A stretch of 64,000 nucleotides of DNA from Verrucomicrobiota bacterium (GTDB lineage Bacteria; Verrucomicrobiota; Verrucomicrobiia; Verrucomicrobiales; DEV007). Below, one piece after another: positions 34,536-46,344 of this stretch. The stretch lies in contig QQNE01000005.1 of assembly GCA_003402735.1 (NCBI GenBank), positions 1-64,000 of the forward strand. The letters run 5' to 3'. Numbering within the stretch: position 1 is the stretch's first letter; each line of letters opens with the position of its first letter. Under the pieces are notes generated by a model. It searched no databases and had not been told where the DNA came from. It was given only the letters and a program-made list of their open reading frames with translations. A program made the translations under genes and the position numbers.

Positions 34536-34562
34536 CGAAGGCCGGCGACGGGCCGGCCTTCG
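34536..34562. repeat. Perfect 11-bp hairpin in the leader of the permuted-papain gene
   Basis: Arms CGAAGGCCGGC and GCCGGCCTTCG around a 5-nt loop. It lies between the DUF1501 stop and the start of the next minus-strand gene. There is no T-run on either strand, so it is either a weak terminator/mRNA-end stabiliser or a leader structure. Confidence 0.65.
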
Positions 34563-34688
34563 AAACACACGAGGACACACGACAAAAGAAATTTGGGGAA
34601 AGCTTCGCAGCCTTGAAATCCGCTGCTGAGAACACAATCACGCGAAAACGGGCGGAGCGCAACTGTAAAAAGCAAAAATAATAAAATT

Positions 34689-34696
34689 ATTATAAT
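34689..34696 (-). promoter_or_regulatory. AT-rich -10-like element (TATAAT on both strands)
   Basis: Within the AT-rich block 34670-34703, TATAAT occurs on the minus strand at 34694-34689 and on the plus strand at 34691-34696. A minus-strand start here would give the permuted-papain gene a leader of about 220 nt containing the GC hairpin. No good -35 box is seen. Confidence 0.35.
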
Positions 34697-34719
34697 TTAA
34701 TCACACGGAAATCCGCTTC

Positions 34720-36132
34720 TCAGGCGAAGAGGTCCGTGACCACCTTGCCGTAGACGTCCGTGAGACGGAAATTGCGTCCGGCGTGGCGGTAGGTGAGGCG
34801 TTCGTGGTCCAGGCCGAGGGCGTGGAGCAGGGTGGCGTGGAGGTCGTGCATGTGGACCTTGTCGACGGTTGCGTGGTGGCCGTAGTCGTCCGTTTCGCCG
34901 AAGGTGGTTCCCCGTTTGAAGCCGCCACCGGCGAGCCAGATGGAAAATCCGGCGGGATTGTGGTCGCGGCCGGTGCCATTCTTTTCCGCGTAGGGGGTGC
35001 GCCCGAATTCACCGCCCCACCAGACGATGGTGTCTTCGAGCAAGCCGCGTTGTTTGAGATCTTCCAACAAGCCCGCGACCGGTTTGTCGACCGCCTTGGC
35101 GTGGTCTCCGTGTTTGGGCAGGTTGGAGTGTTGATCCCAAGCGGGGTTGTTGGAGTTGTCCGCGTAGTTGACCTGGATGAAGCGGACCCCGGCTTCGCAG
35201 AGGCGGCGGGCCAGGAGGCATTGCCGTCCGAAGTTGTCGGTGGGCGTCTCGCCAATTCCGTAGAGGCTCAGGGTGGCTGGCGATTCGCCGCGGAGGTCGA
35301 GCAGCTCGGGAGCAGCGGACTGCATGCGCCAAGCCAGCTCATAACTTTCCGCGACGGCTTCGAATTCGGTTTCGCCTGGTTTGGCCTGGATTTGGGCATC
35401 ATTGAGTTCGCGGAGCAGCTGGAATTGGCGCCGGGCCTGTGGTTCCGACCGGAGCGGGCGGAGGTTGCGGATGGTGGAATCCTTGGCGGGAATGCCGGCC
35501 CGACCGATCGGGGTGCCTTGATAAACGGCCGGGAGGAAGGCATTGCCGTAATTGCGGGGGCCACCGTTGCCAAGGGCGGGGCCGAGCGAGATGAATCCGG
35601 GCAGGTTCTCGTTTTCACTGCCGAGCCCGTAGTTGATCCAGGCGCCCATGGAGGGACGGATGAAGGTGGTGGTCCCGGTGTGGAGGAACAGGGTGGCTGG
35701 GCCGTGAGCGATGCCCTCGGTGTGCATCGACCGGATGACGCAGAGGTCATCGGCGTGTTTGGCCATTTCGGGGAAGAGTCCGGAAGCCCAGAGACCGCTT
35801 TGACCGTGTTGCTGGAAATCCCACAATGGCTTCATCACCCGCATCTCCGGACTCTTTCCTGTCTTGGCAAGGCTGCGCAGATCGCCAAACTGACGCATTT
35901 TGCCATCCTCGCGGATCAGGCGCGGTTTGTAGTCGAACGAATCGACATGGCTGACCCCACCGGACATGAAGAGGAAGATGATCCGTTTGGCGCGGGCCGG
36001 ATGGTGGGGAGTCTTGGAGGCCAGCGGGCTTTGTCGCGCTTGGGCTTGGGCGGCCAGACCGCTCAGGGCGAGGGCTCCGAATCCGCAGGCAACGGTCCGG
36101 AGAGAATCGCGTCGGGTGCATGGAGAAAACAT
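34720..36132 (-). CDS. DUF1501 protein, exported (copy 2)
   Basis: A 470-residue DUF1501 protein with a Tat-like leader (CTRRDSLRTVACGFGALALS). Conserved points are IFLFMSGGVSHVDSFDYKP, GIAHGPATLFLHTG, WGGEFGRTPYAEKNGTGRDHNP and the late DVYGKVVTDLFA. It is 20 bp downstream of its DUF1553 partner. In this pair the haem protein comes first, the reverse of the order at 23996-28215. Function unknown. Confidence 0.9.
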   Translation of the reverse strand: MFSPCTRRDSLRTVACGFGALALSGLAAQAQARQSPLASKTPHHPARAKRIIFLFMSGGVSHVDSFDYKPRLIREDGKMRQFGDLRSLAKTGKSPEMRVMKPLWDFQQHGQSGLWASGLFPEMAKHADDLCVIRSMHTEGIAHGPATLFLHTGTTTFIRPSMGAWINYGLGSENENLPGFISLGPALGNGGPRNYGNAFLPAVYQGTPIGRAGIPAKDSTIRNLRPLRSEPQARRQFQLLRELNDAQIQAKPGETEFEAVAESYELAWRMQSAAPELLDLRGESPATLSLYGIGETPTDNFGRQCLLARRLCEAGVRFIQVNYADNSNNPAWDQHSNLPKHGDHAKAVDKPVAGLLEDLKQRGLLEDTIVWWGGEFGRTPYAEKNGTGRDHNPAGFSIWLAGGGFKRGTTFGETDDYGHHATVDKVHMHDLHATLLHALGLDHERLTYRHAGRNFRLTDVYGKVVTDLFA

Positions 36133-36152
36133 GGGCGGTGGGTCCGGTGGGG

Positions 36153-38939
<2,787 letters not shown>

Positions 38940-39032
38940 GGCACCACCAAGGAACACCGTGGGCGGTGCGGAAGGCTTTCACGCGAATCGTTCCTGGCCC
39001 AGGAAAAGTCGGGATGCCGAACGGGGCGCGAT

Positions 39033-39200
39033 TTATTCGCAGGAGGTGCAGCCCGGCTCCATGGAACAGGCGCTGCCCTGGCGTTCTCCGAGAACTTCGT
39101 CCGTGAAGTCGTCCTCCAGGTCGGGAACACTGCCGTGGTTGGCTGGAAGAGCGAGTGCGGGGCCGCTGGCGGCTTCGGTCAGACTGGGATCAGGGTTCAT
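39033..39200 (-). CDS. 55-residue protein with Cys-rich C-terminus
   Basis: A short open frame starting ATG-AAC-CCT at 39200 and ending TAA at 39033. Its codons use mostly G/C at third positions, like real genes here. The protein begins MNPDPSLTEAASGP, has an acidic middle (VPDLEDDFTDEVLGE) and ends with ACSMEPGCTSCE, a C-x5-C-x2-C cluster at the extreme C-terminus. It lies 17 bp after the sprT-like gene on the same strand. I do not recognise a family. A metal-binding peptide, small regulator or modified-peptide precursor are all possible. Confidence 0.6.
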   Translation of the reverse strand: MNPDPSLTEAASGPALALPANHGSVPDLEDDFTDEVLGERQGSACSMEPGCTSCE

Positions 39201-39217
39201 TTAGAAACACGGATAAT

Positions 39218-39850
39218 TTAGCTTTGGCGAGACGCAACTTCCGACTCCTTCAGGCGGGCTTCGATCAATTGGAAGCGGGCATCGAACCTTCCCTGGTTGT
39301 GGGCGCGACAGCAGTGGTAACACGCGGCGGCCCGTTTGATGCGCCGGACGCGGAGGAGGCGGTGTTGGCACACGGGACAGACGTAGGCGAAGCGGCGGCG
39401 TTGGGGACGGCGTTGAAAGGGGAGATCATGGCAGCGGGATTCTCCCGGGATGCCGAGTTCGGAGCAGGCAATCCGCCACTCGCGTCCGTGAGCGGGGATG
39501 CGCCGTCGGCCCGCCCGGTGGGCGGCGACGAGGTGGGCGAGTTCATGACGGAGGGTGCGGTCGATTTCCTCCGGGGAGATGCGGACGAGTTGGGGATTGA
39601 GTTCGACAACGGCCCGGTTGCGGTAGGCGCGGCCGGCGGTGGTGCGGAGCCTGGGGTTCCAGAGGACGACGACGCGTTTGGCGAGGTCGTGGAGTCCGAG
39701 GGCGGCGACCAGACGGCGGCTGAGTCCGGTCAGGTCCGCATCTTCTCCGGCGGGCAAGACCGGAAGGGGGGCGTCGCTGGGGGCCGGAGGATCTGGCGCG
39801 GGAAAGAAGAGTTCGAGTTGTTGACGGGAGAATGGCAGGTTTCGGCTCAC
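39218..39850 (-). CDS. SprT-like zinc metalloprotease-type protein
   Basis: A 210-residue protein. The zincin motif is HELAH (102-106), with a third ligand candidate in AHGREW (His121). A C-terminal zinc ribbon has Cys pairs CPVC (158/161) and CYHC (177/180). This is the SprT/Spartan-like arrangement; eukaryotic relatives cut DNA-protein crosslinks, bacterial roles are poorly known. The start is a GTG at 39850 overlapping the cysE stop (GTGA), so translation is probably coupled to cysE. Confidence 0.88.
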   Translation of the reverse strand: MSRNLPFSRQQLELFFPAPDPPAPSDAPLPVLPAGEDADLTGLSRRLVAALGLHDLAKRVVVLWNPRLRTTAGRAYRNRAVVELNPQLVRISPEEIDRTLRHELAHLVAAHRAGRRRIPAHGREWRIACSELGIPGESRCHDLPFQRRPQRRRFAYVCPVCQHRLLRVRRIKRAAACYHCCRAHNQGRFDARFQLIEARLKESEVASRQS

Positions 39851-40791
39851 GGCATGATCGCAGGGAGGGCTTCTGGGGGTTGGATTTCAAGTTCCTGGCC
39901 GGTTTCCTTGTTGAGAAATCTTTGCGAGGCGCCTTCCGTGGTCACGAGGGTGAGGGGCGGAACGCTGTCGCGGAGGAAGACATTGGCTCCGATGGTGGAA
40001 CCGTTGCCGATCACGGTTTTGCCTCCCAAAATGGTGGCATTGGGATAGATGGTGACGTTGTCCTCGACGTCCGGGTGGCGTTTGGATCCCTTGAGGACGC
40101 GGCCCTCGGCGTCCTTGGGGAAACTGCGGGCCCCCAGAGTGACTCCGTGATAGAGCTTCACGCTGTTGCCGATGCGGCAAGTCTCCCCGATCACCACCCC
40201 GGTGCCATGATCGATGAAAAAGTGCGAGCCGATTTGCGCGCCGGGATGGATATCGATGCCCGTGCGGCCGTGGGCCCATTCCGTCATCATCCGGGGGATG
40301 AGGGGGACGCCCTTTCCGAAAAGCACGTGGGAAGCCCGTTGGATGGCGATGGCTTCGATGGCTGGATAGGAGACGATGATGACCTCGACGCTGGTGGCGG
40401 CGGGATCGCCTTCGTAGGCGGCCTCGACATCCGTGCTGAGGAGGCGGCGCAGATCGGGCAGGCTGGCGAGGAATTCGAAGGCCAGTTCCTCGGCGGTCTG
40501 ATCGTGCAGGCCGCCCCGCTGCTCTGAAAAACTCAGACTTTTGGCAACCTCCGGAACGAGCCGGCTGAAGAGTTCGAAAATTCGGCGTTCCGTGAGAGCC
40601 TCGATGTCTTCCGAGGCGATGGGTTCTTCATCGTGGAACCCCGGGAAAAGGAGGCGGAGCAGATCCTCGCACATCCCGGCCACGGCGCGTTTGGAGGGGA
40701 GGTTGGAGCAATCGATCCGGTTGATCCCCCCGACCTCGTGGTAGGAATCGATGAGAGCCCTGGCGACGCGTTTCTTCGGACAATCTTCCAT
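39847..40791 (-). CDS. cysE: Serine O-acetyltransferase (EpsC-type)
   Basis: A 314-residue enzyme making O-acetyl-L-serine from serine and acetyl-CoA, the first step of cysteine synthesis. An N-terminal helical domain (~1-170) is followed by a left-handed beta-helix of hexapeptide repeats ([40 protein letters not shown]). The active-site His/Asp lie in [12 protein letters not shown]. The long N-terminal domain and [15 protein letters not shown] are typical of the EpsC subtype. First gene of a minus-strand group with sprT and a 55-residue gene. Confidence 0.93.
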   Translation of the reverse strand: MEDCPKKRVARALIDSYHEVGGINRIDCSNLPSKRAVAGMCEDLLRLLFPGFHDEEPIASEDIEALTERRIFELFSRLVPEVAKSLSFSEQRGGLHDQTAEELAFEFLASLPDLRRLLSTDVEAAYEGDPAATSVEVIIVSYPAIEAIAIQRASHVLFGKGVPLIPRMMTEWAHGRTGIDIHPGAQIGSHFFIDHGTGVVIGETCRIGNSVKLYHGVTLGARSFPKDAEGRVLKGSKRHPDVEDNVTIYPNATILGGKTVIGNGSTIGANVFLRDSVPPLTLVTTEGASQRFLNKETGQELEIQPPEALPAIMP

Positions 40792-40824
40792 GCAAACACC
40801 AAACCCGCGGGCGGGACGAACCTT

Positions 40825-40852
40825 ACACTACCGGATTCCTCGCGCTTGCCAA
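40825..40852 (-). promoter_or_regulatory. Candidate cysE promoter
   Basis: On the minus strand TTGGCA (40852-40847) and TAGTGT (40830-40825) are separated by 16 bp, ending about 34 bp before the cysE ATG. The -35 box is 5/6, the -10 box only 3/6. Confidence 0.3.
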
Positions 40853-40932
40853 CTTGGAAACAGGGGCAGGCCGGAGATTTCAAGAGGGCGCGGACGGTTG
40901 ACAGCCCGGAGGGAACGGGGCAGGGGAGGGAC

Positions 40933-41385
40933 ATGCGGGTCTTGTTGCAGCGCGTCTGTGAGGCGGCGGTGAGGATTGGCGGGGAAGTCCGTGGCGAGAT
41001 TGGCCAGGGATTGCTGGTCCTGCTCGGCATCGAGGGAGCGGATTCGCCCGAGGACGCGGTTTGGCTGGCCAGCAAGATCGTGAAGATGCGGATCTTCGCG
41101 GATGGCGAGGGGAAGTTCAATCTCTCTTGCGCCGACGTGTCCGGATCGATCCTGGTGGTGAGCCAGTTCACCCTTCATGCCAGCACCCGGAAAGGGAATC
41201 GGCCCAGCTTTGCGCAGGCGGCGAGACCGGAGCATGCGGAACCGCTCTACGATTTTTTTCTGGAAACGCTCTCCGGGGAGTTGGGCCGACCCGTGGCTTG
41301 TGGCGAATTCGGTGCGGACATGCAGGTCACCCTGATCAATGATGGTCCGGTGACAATCTGGATGGATTCCAAGCAGCGGGAGTGA
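40933..41385 (+). CDS. dtd: D-aminoacyl-tRNA deacylase
   Basis: A 150-residue enzyme that removes D-amino acids (and glycine) wrongly attached to tRNA. It starts MRVLLQRV and carries both signature motifs: SQFTL (from residue 77) and NDGPVT (from 136; usual form NxGPVT). Length matches the family. GGGGAGGG precedes the ATG. The frame is open upstream but that part is non-coding. The next gene starts 13 bp later. Confidence 0.95.
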   Translation: MRVLLQRVCEAAVRIGGEVRGEIGQGLLVLLGIEGADSPEDAVWLASKIVKMRIFADGEGKFNLSCADVSGSILVVSQFTLHASTRKGNRPSFAQAARPEHAEPLYDFFLETLSGELGRPVACGEFGADMQVTLINDGPVTIWMDSKQRE

Positions 41386-41398
41386 TTACATTCTGCGG

Positions 41399-43579
41399 AT
41401 GCGTCTGTTGCTCTTTCTTGTCTTCCTCGGCGGGTTGCCAGCCGCCGAACCCTCGCCCGGCCATTCCGTCCACGGGGAGGCGTTCAACGAAGGGCCGCGT
41501 CAGGGGGCGGTGCTGCTCCCCGGCATGGGCCGGATCGAGTTTCCCGTGACGACCACCAAACCGGAGGCCCAGGCGTTCTTCAACCAGGGCATCGCCCAGT
41601 TGCACGGGTTCTGGTATTTTGAGGCGGAGCGCTCTTTCCGCCAGGTCGCCTTTCTCGATCCCGCCTGCGCCATGTCTTATTGGGGCATGGCCATGGCCAA
41701 CGTGAACAACGACAAGCGGGCCAGGGGACTTCTCGCCAAGGCCACCGCCAGAAAAGATTCCGTCTCCCCGAGGGAAAAGCTCTGGATCGCCGCGCTTGAG
41801 AATTTTTATCGGGAAGATCAACGGGACAAAAAGACCCGCGCCCTCGACCTGATTCGCGATTTCGAAACCGTGGTGCAGGAACATCCCGGGGATGTCGAAG
41901 CCAAGGCCTTTTTGGCTTGGAAAATCTGGCATGTGCGTTCCGAGGCACCGATTTCGAGTCGGCAGGCGGTGGATGCGCTTCTCGAGCAGGTCTTTGCGGT
42001 GAGGAGTGATCACCCAGCGCATCATTACCGGATCCATCTGTGGGACGACTCCAAGCCGATTCGTGCGGTCGGCTCGGCAGCGGCCTGTGGTCCGACGGCG
42101 CCGGGGATCGCCCACCTTTGGCACATGCCCGGGCACACCTATTCCAAACTGCGCCGGTTTGATGATGCCGCCTGGCAGCAGGAGGCTTCCGCCCGGGTGG
42201 ATCATGCGCATTTGGCCAAGACGTTTCTGTTGCCCGATCAGATCCACAACTATGCCCACAATCAGGAGTGGTTGGTGCGCACGTGGAACGAGTTGGGGCG
42301 GGCTCGGGAAGCGATGGCTCTGGCGGCGAACCTCATCTCCATTCCGCGTCACCCGGAGTGGAATGCGCTCGACAAAGCGGGCACTTCCGCCGTTTTTGGT
42401 CGCACCCGGTTGTTGGAGACCCTGGAAAGGTGGGAGCTCTGGGAGGATCTCGCGGCGGCGGTGGATTCGATCTGGATTGGTCCGACGACGGCCATCGCTC
42501 CGGAGGTGATCCGGTTGCGGGCCCTCGGAGTGGCCGCGCATGCGTTGGAAGAGCCGCAACGGCTCGCGAGCGCCCTGCGGAGCTTGGAGGAGATTCAGCG
42601 CGCGGAGAGAGACAAGGCGGCGGCGCAGAAAAAATCCGCGGCGACCGCAGCCAAGAAGGAGCCGGAGAAGCCGGGACCCGCGGATGCCGCGATCGCTGAG
42701 CTGCGGGTGTTGGAGGCGGTTTTGACGAATGCGCCGGGGGCGGTCGGCCTCTTGGAGGGAGTGGGTGAGCAGATGTCCGCAGCGGTCCGGGCGCGGTGTT
42801 GGTTGCGGTTGGGGCAACCCGCGAAGGCGGCGGATTTGGTGGCGAAGTTTCCCCGGGATCTGACAGGGTTGGCGGCGAAAACGGAGATTTTGCTGGCCTG
42901 CGGGCGGGAGAACGAAGCTCGGGAGGCGTTTCTGGAGGCGAGAGGAGCCGCTTTTGCGTTGGACGACGGGTTGCCGGTGACGAGCCGGTTGGAGGCCTGG
43001 AATCGGAGGTTTCGCCCGGAGAGCGGGTGGCGTCCGGCGGCTCCGGTGCGGCACGATCTGGGACAACGTCCGCCCCTGGAGACTTTGGGCGGAAAACTTT
43101 GGGGGCCGCCGCAAGCGCCTGCCTGGCAGGCGACTGGACTGGATGGCAAGATGGTTTCCGGCGGTGACCTTGCGGGGCATCCGCGGCTGCTCATTTTTTA
43201 CCTGGGTTCCGCTTGCCCGCACTGCGTGGAGCAGTTGGGGATCTTTGCCAAAGCGGCGCCGGACTTCGCGGCGGCGGGGATCCGTCTGCACGCCGTCACC
43301 AGGGAGCCGGTTCTGGAAGCAGCGCGGATCCGGGAGATCTTGCCCGCAGCGGCTGGCCCGGGTCTCGAGATTCTTTGCGATCCCGAGAAGCGGGCATTTC
43401 GTGCCTTCAGGGCTTACGACGATTTCGAGGGCGATCCGCTGCATGGCACTGTTTTGCTCGACGGCGCGGGGAGGATTCGCTGGATCGATGTGGGATGGAA
43501 GCCGTTTTTGGATGCGGCCTTCCTGCTCGCGGAGGCCAAGCGTCTCCTGGCGTTGCCCGGGCAATTTTCCGGATCATGA
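41399..43579 (+). CDS. Secreted TPR-like protein with C-terminal redoxin domain
   Basis: A 726-residue protein with a short signal peptide (LLLFLVFLGGLPAA). The N-terminal and middle parts are TPR-like helical repeats (AQAFFNQGIAQLHGFWYFEAERSF, CAMSYWGMAMANVNND). A Lys/Ala-rich linker at ~405-425 follows. A thioredoxin/AhpC-like domain occupies ~560-720 with a CPHC active site (~606-609) in YLGSACPHCVEQL. It is probably an envelope thiol-disulfide protein held by its TPR part. Overlaps the YkgJ-type gene by ATGA. Confidence 0.82.
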   Translation: MRLLLFLVFLGGLPAAEPSPGHSVHGEAFNEGPRQGAVLLPGMGRIEFPVTTTKPEAQAFFNQGIAQLHGFWYFEAERSFRQVAFLDPACAMSYWGMAMANVNNDKRARGLLAKATARKDSVSPREKLWIAALENFYREDQRDKKTRALDLIRDFETVVQEHPGDVEAKAFLAWKIWHVRSEAPISSRQAVDALLEQVFAVRSDHPAHHYRIHLWDDSKPIRAVGSAAACGPTAPGIAHLWHMPGHTYSKLRRFDDAAWQQEASARVDHAHLAKTFLLPDQIHNYAHNQEWLVRTWNELGRAREAMALAANLISIPRHPEWNALDKAGTSAVFGRTRLLETLERWELWEDLAAAVDSIWIGPTTAIAPEVIRLRALGVAAHALEEPQRLASALRSLEEIQRAERDKAAAQKKSAATAAKKEPEKPGPADAAIAELRVLEAVLTNAPGAVGLLEGVGEQMSAAVRARCWLRLGQPAKAADLVAKFPRDLTGLAAKTEILLACGRENEAREAFLEARGAAFALDDGLPVTSRLEAWNRRFRPESGWRPAAPVRHDLGQRPPLETLGGKLWGPPQAPAWQATGLDGKMVSGGDLAGHPRLLIFYLGSACPHCVEQLGIFAKAAPDFAAAGIRLHAVTREPVLEAARIREILPAAAGPGLEILCDPEKRAFRAFRAYDDFEGDPLHGTVLLDGAGRIRWIDVGWKPFLDAAFLLAEAKRLLALPGQFSGS

Positions 43580-43935
43580 AGACCGAGAAATCCGCTGACG
43601 TCTATTATGCCTGCCAGCGCTGTGCAAAGTGCTGCCGCTGGCCGGGGGAGGTTGTGCTCACGGAAGCGGATACGTTGAGGATCTCCGCACATCTGGGGCT
43701 TTTGCCGCACGATTTCGTGGCCCGGCATACCGCGTTGCGGCGCAATCGGCAAGGGCTTACTCTGCTCGCCCGCGAGGATGGGAGTTGCGAGTTTCTGGAC
43801 GGGATCGATTGCCGGATTCAGGAAGTCAAACCGGAGCAGTGCCGCGGCTTTCCCAATCAATGGCGGTTCCCGGGTTGGAGAGAGATGTGCGAAGCCAAAG
43901 AAGTCCGTCTTGTGCCCGGGGCCGAGGAGCGTTAG
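43576..43935 (+). CDS. YkgJ-family cysteine-cluster protein
   Basis: A 119-residue protein with the N-terminal CxxCxxCC cluster (CQRCAKCC, residues 13-20) and later Cys in GSCEFLDGIDCRI and EQCRGFP, as in the YkgJ (UPF0153) family of putative Zn- or Fe-S-binding proteins. Function unknown. Translation is probably coupled to the redoxin gene (ATGA), which would fit a thiol- or metal-linked role. Confidence 0.87.
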   Translation: MKTEKSADVYYACQRCAKCCRWPGEVVLTEADTLRISAHLGLLPHDFVARHTALRRNRQGLTLLAREDGSCEFLDGIDCRIQEVKPEQCRGFPNQWRFPGWREMCEAKEVRLVPGAEER

Positions 43936-43948
43936 GATTCACTCCGTC

Positions 43949-45310
43949 ATGAGTCAAACCCGACCGTCTTGCAGCCGCGCATGGAAGCGGATCATCGCGC
44001 GGACCCGGCGCCGGGTGAATTTGGGCTGGTGGTTGGAATGGCTCGGTCCGGTCTCGATGTTGTTCGCGGTCATCGGTGCCTGCGTCGTTTTGTATCTGCG
44101 GTCGGCGGGATGGGATGAGGCGTCGCCGGACCAGATTCGGTGGACGGGATCTGTCGTGGGCGGGGTGGTGTTGTTGGTCTTGGGTGTGACCTGGCTTCTG
44201 GCCCGGCGCCGCTTTGTCACGACGGAGCAGGCGATGGTGCGGTTGGAGTCGCAGATGAGGCTCGACAACGCGTTGACGGCGGCGGCGCGCGGGTTGGCGG
44301 ACTGGCCGCCGGTGCCCGAAGAAATGAGGGGCGCGGATGGGTGGGCCTGGAACTGGCCGAGGTTGATCGGTCCACCGGTGGTCTCGGCCGGATTGGTGGC
44401 GCTGCCGTTCTTTCTGCCGATCCGTCCGGCGGAGGGAGTCACGGTGCGGCCCAATGAGCCGATGGCGTGGCAGGAGATGGAGAAGTGGCTCGAGGATTTG
44501 CGGGAGGAGAAGATCGCGGACCCGGAGAAGTTGGAGGAAGTGGCCAAGCAGATCGAGGCGCTCCGGGACAATCCGTCGGAGCAGTGGTTCAGCCACAGCA
44601 ATCTGGAGGCCACGGACTCCCTGCGCGAGTCCCTGGAGCGGTCGCTCTCCGAGTTGGAGCGGAACACGGCGGAGGCGGGCGCCGCCTTGTCCGCGATGGC
44701 CAAGTTCGGCAATGAATTGAGCCCGGAAAGTGCGGAGCGGCTGGCCGGGGAGTTCGCCGAAGCGGTGCAGGGGTTGGAAGCCGGGGCGATGCCGATGGAC
44801 CGGAAGACGTTGGAAGCTTTGAGCAAGCTGACGTCAGAGGACCTGAAGAAGATGGATCCCCAGGCGGCCCAGGAACTGGCCCAAAAGCTGAGTCAAAATC
44901 GCGAAGCGCTGGAACGGATGTTGTCGCAATGCAAGAACCCGGGGGAGGGTGAAGGAGAAGGTGTGCTCAGTGAAAAGGAGATTCTGCGGATGCTGGGAGA
45001 AGCGCCCGGCGGTGAGCCGTATCCCTCGGGTGGCACGAGCCGGGGCCGGGGCGATGCGCCGATGTTTCACGAGGATCAGGAAAGCAATCTCGCCACCAAA
45101 AATCTGCAGCGCGCGGTCAACCCGGATCTGAGCCGGGCCGCGCCCGGAGACATCGTGGGGATGTCGCAAACGGAGCATCAGATCGACAAATCGCCGACGT
45201 CCGTCCGTCCGGGGGGAACCGTCGACTCCGCCGGGAAAGGCGGAGGACGTGTTTGGGAAGCGGATCTGCTTCCGGACGAGAAAGCCGTGCTCAACCGATT
45301 CTACAAATAA
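43949..45310 (+). CDS. Membrane protein with long coiled coil, start of MoxR/Bat-like cluster
   Basis: A 453-residue protein. Three hydrophobic segments (~29-49 WLGPVSMLFAVIGACVVLYL, ~64-86 and ~140-160) are followed by a long charged helical part (~170-330) predicted to be coiled coil. A Gly/Pro-rich tail follows. It resembles DUF4175-type membrane proteins that precede MoxR genes in PVC genomes. MoxR follows 8 bp later. Role in the complex unknown. Confidence 0.72.
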   Translation: MSQTRPSCSRAWKRIIARTRRRVNLGWWLEWLGPVSMLFAVIGACVVLYLRSAGWDEASPDQIRWTGSVVGGVVLLVLGVTWLLARRRFVTTEQAMVRLESQMRLDNALTAAARGLADWPPVPEEMRGADGWAWNWPRLIGPPVVSAGLVALPFFLPIRPAEGVTVRPNEPMAWQEMEKWLEDLREEKIADPEKLEEVAKQIEALRDNPSEQWFSHSNLEATDSLRESLERSLSELERNTAEAGAALSAMAKFGNELSPESAERLAGEFAEAVQGLEAGAMPMDRKTLEALSKLTSEDLKKMDPQAAQELAQKLSQNREALERMLSQCKNPGEGEGEGVLSEKEILRMLGEAPGGEPYPSGGTSRGRGDAPMFHEDQESNLATKNLQRAVNPDLSRAAPGDIVGMSQTEHQIDKSPTSVRPGGTVDSAGKGGGRVWEADLLPDEKAVLNRFYK

Positions 45311-45318
45311 AGAGACTC

Positions 45319-46344
45319 ATGCCAACCCTCACCGAAGCTGAAATCGCCACTCACAACGCCGGGGTGCGCCGCCTGATGGAAGCGCTCAACAGCGTCCTTT
45401 TCGGTCAGGAACGGCTGGTGGAGTTGGTGGTCACCGGGATTCTGGCCAGGGGGCACATTCTGCTCGAGGGTTTGCCTGGTCTCGGCAAAACCGAATTGGT
45501 CAAGGGTCTGGCCAAGGCCCTGGAGTTGGGCACGAAACGGATCCAGTTCACCCCCGATCTCCTGCCCGGGGACATCACCGGCAACCCGGTGCTTCAGGAG
45601 GCGAACGGTCGTCGCGAGTTCGTCTTTCAGCCGGGTCCGCTCTTCACCAATCTCTGTCTGGCGGACGAGATCAACCGGGCCTCGCCCAAAACGCAGTCGG
45701 CCCTGTTGGAGGCGATGCAGGAACGGCGGGTGACGGTGCTCGGAGAGACTCATCCGTTGCCCCAACCCTTCTTTGTGCTGGCCACCCAGAACCCGATTGA
45801 GCTGGAGGGAACCTATCCGCTTCCGGAGGCGCAACTGGACCGTTTCCTGTTCAAGCTGGACGTGCACCGGAACGATGCCTCCACCCTGCAGAGAATCGTG
45901 GAGAATCGGGAACTCGGGGTAGAACCGGAGTTGAAGCCGGTGATGACCCGGGAAGCGTTGACCGGCATCATGGAGGCGGTCCGGACCATTTACCTGCCGG
46001 AAGTGGTGGCCAACTACATCGCGCGATTGGTGGATGCGACCCACCCGGGACAATCGAAAGCGGCGACCGCCATCAAATATGGAGCCAGCCCGCGGGCCGC
46101 CCTGAGTCTGGCTTCCGCAGCGAAGGCGCGCGGTCTCATGTCGGGGAGGATCAACGCCTCGTTTGAGGATGTCCAGGCCGTCGCGGTGCCGGTCCTGCAG
46201 CACCGGATCATTCTCGATTACAATGCCCGGATCGATGGAAAAACCAACGCTGGCGTGGCTGCCGAAGTGTTGGCGGAGGTGCCGGTCCAGGCGCTTTCGG
46301 TGCCTCGGACGTTGAAGGAATCCCAACCCGTCGGCGCTGCGTGA
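45319..46344 (+). CDS. MoxR-family AAA+ ATPase
   Basis: A 341-residue AAA+ chaperone-like ATPase. Walker A is GLPGLGKTE (51-59), Walker B LADEINRASPKTQSALLEAMQE, sensor 1 ATQNPIELEGTYPLPEAQLDRF and sensor 2 SPRAALSLASAAKA. MoxR ATPases work with VWA-domain proteins to mature or activate protein complexes; a DUF58 and a VWA partner are encoded at 50490 and 51412. The next start overlaps its stop (GTGA). Confidence 0.93.
   Translation: MPTLTEAEIATHNAGVRRLMEALNSVLFGQERLVELVVTGILARGHILLEGLPGLGKTELVKGLAKALELGTKRIQFTPDLLPGDITGNPVLQEANGRREFVFQPGPLFTNLCLADEINRASPKTQSALLEAMQERRVTVLGETHPLPQPFFVLATQNPIELEGTYPLPEAQLDRFLFKLDVHRNDASTLQRIVENRELGVEPELKPVMTREALTGIMEAVRTIYLPEVVANYIARLVDATHPGQSKAATAIKYGASPRAALSLASAAKARGLMSGRINASFEDVQAVAVPVLQHRIILDYNARIDGKTNAGVAAEVLAEVPVQALSVPRTLKESQPVGAA

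Noticed and set aside
40898-40903. A perfect TTGACA upstream of dtd
   Set aside because: No -10-like sequence occurs at 16-18 bp; the downstream bases are G-rich and include the ribosome-binding site of dtd.
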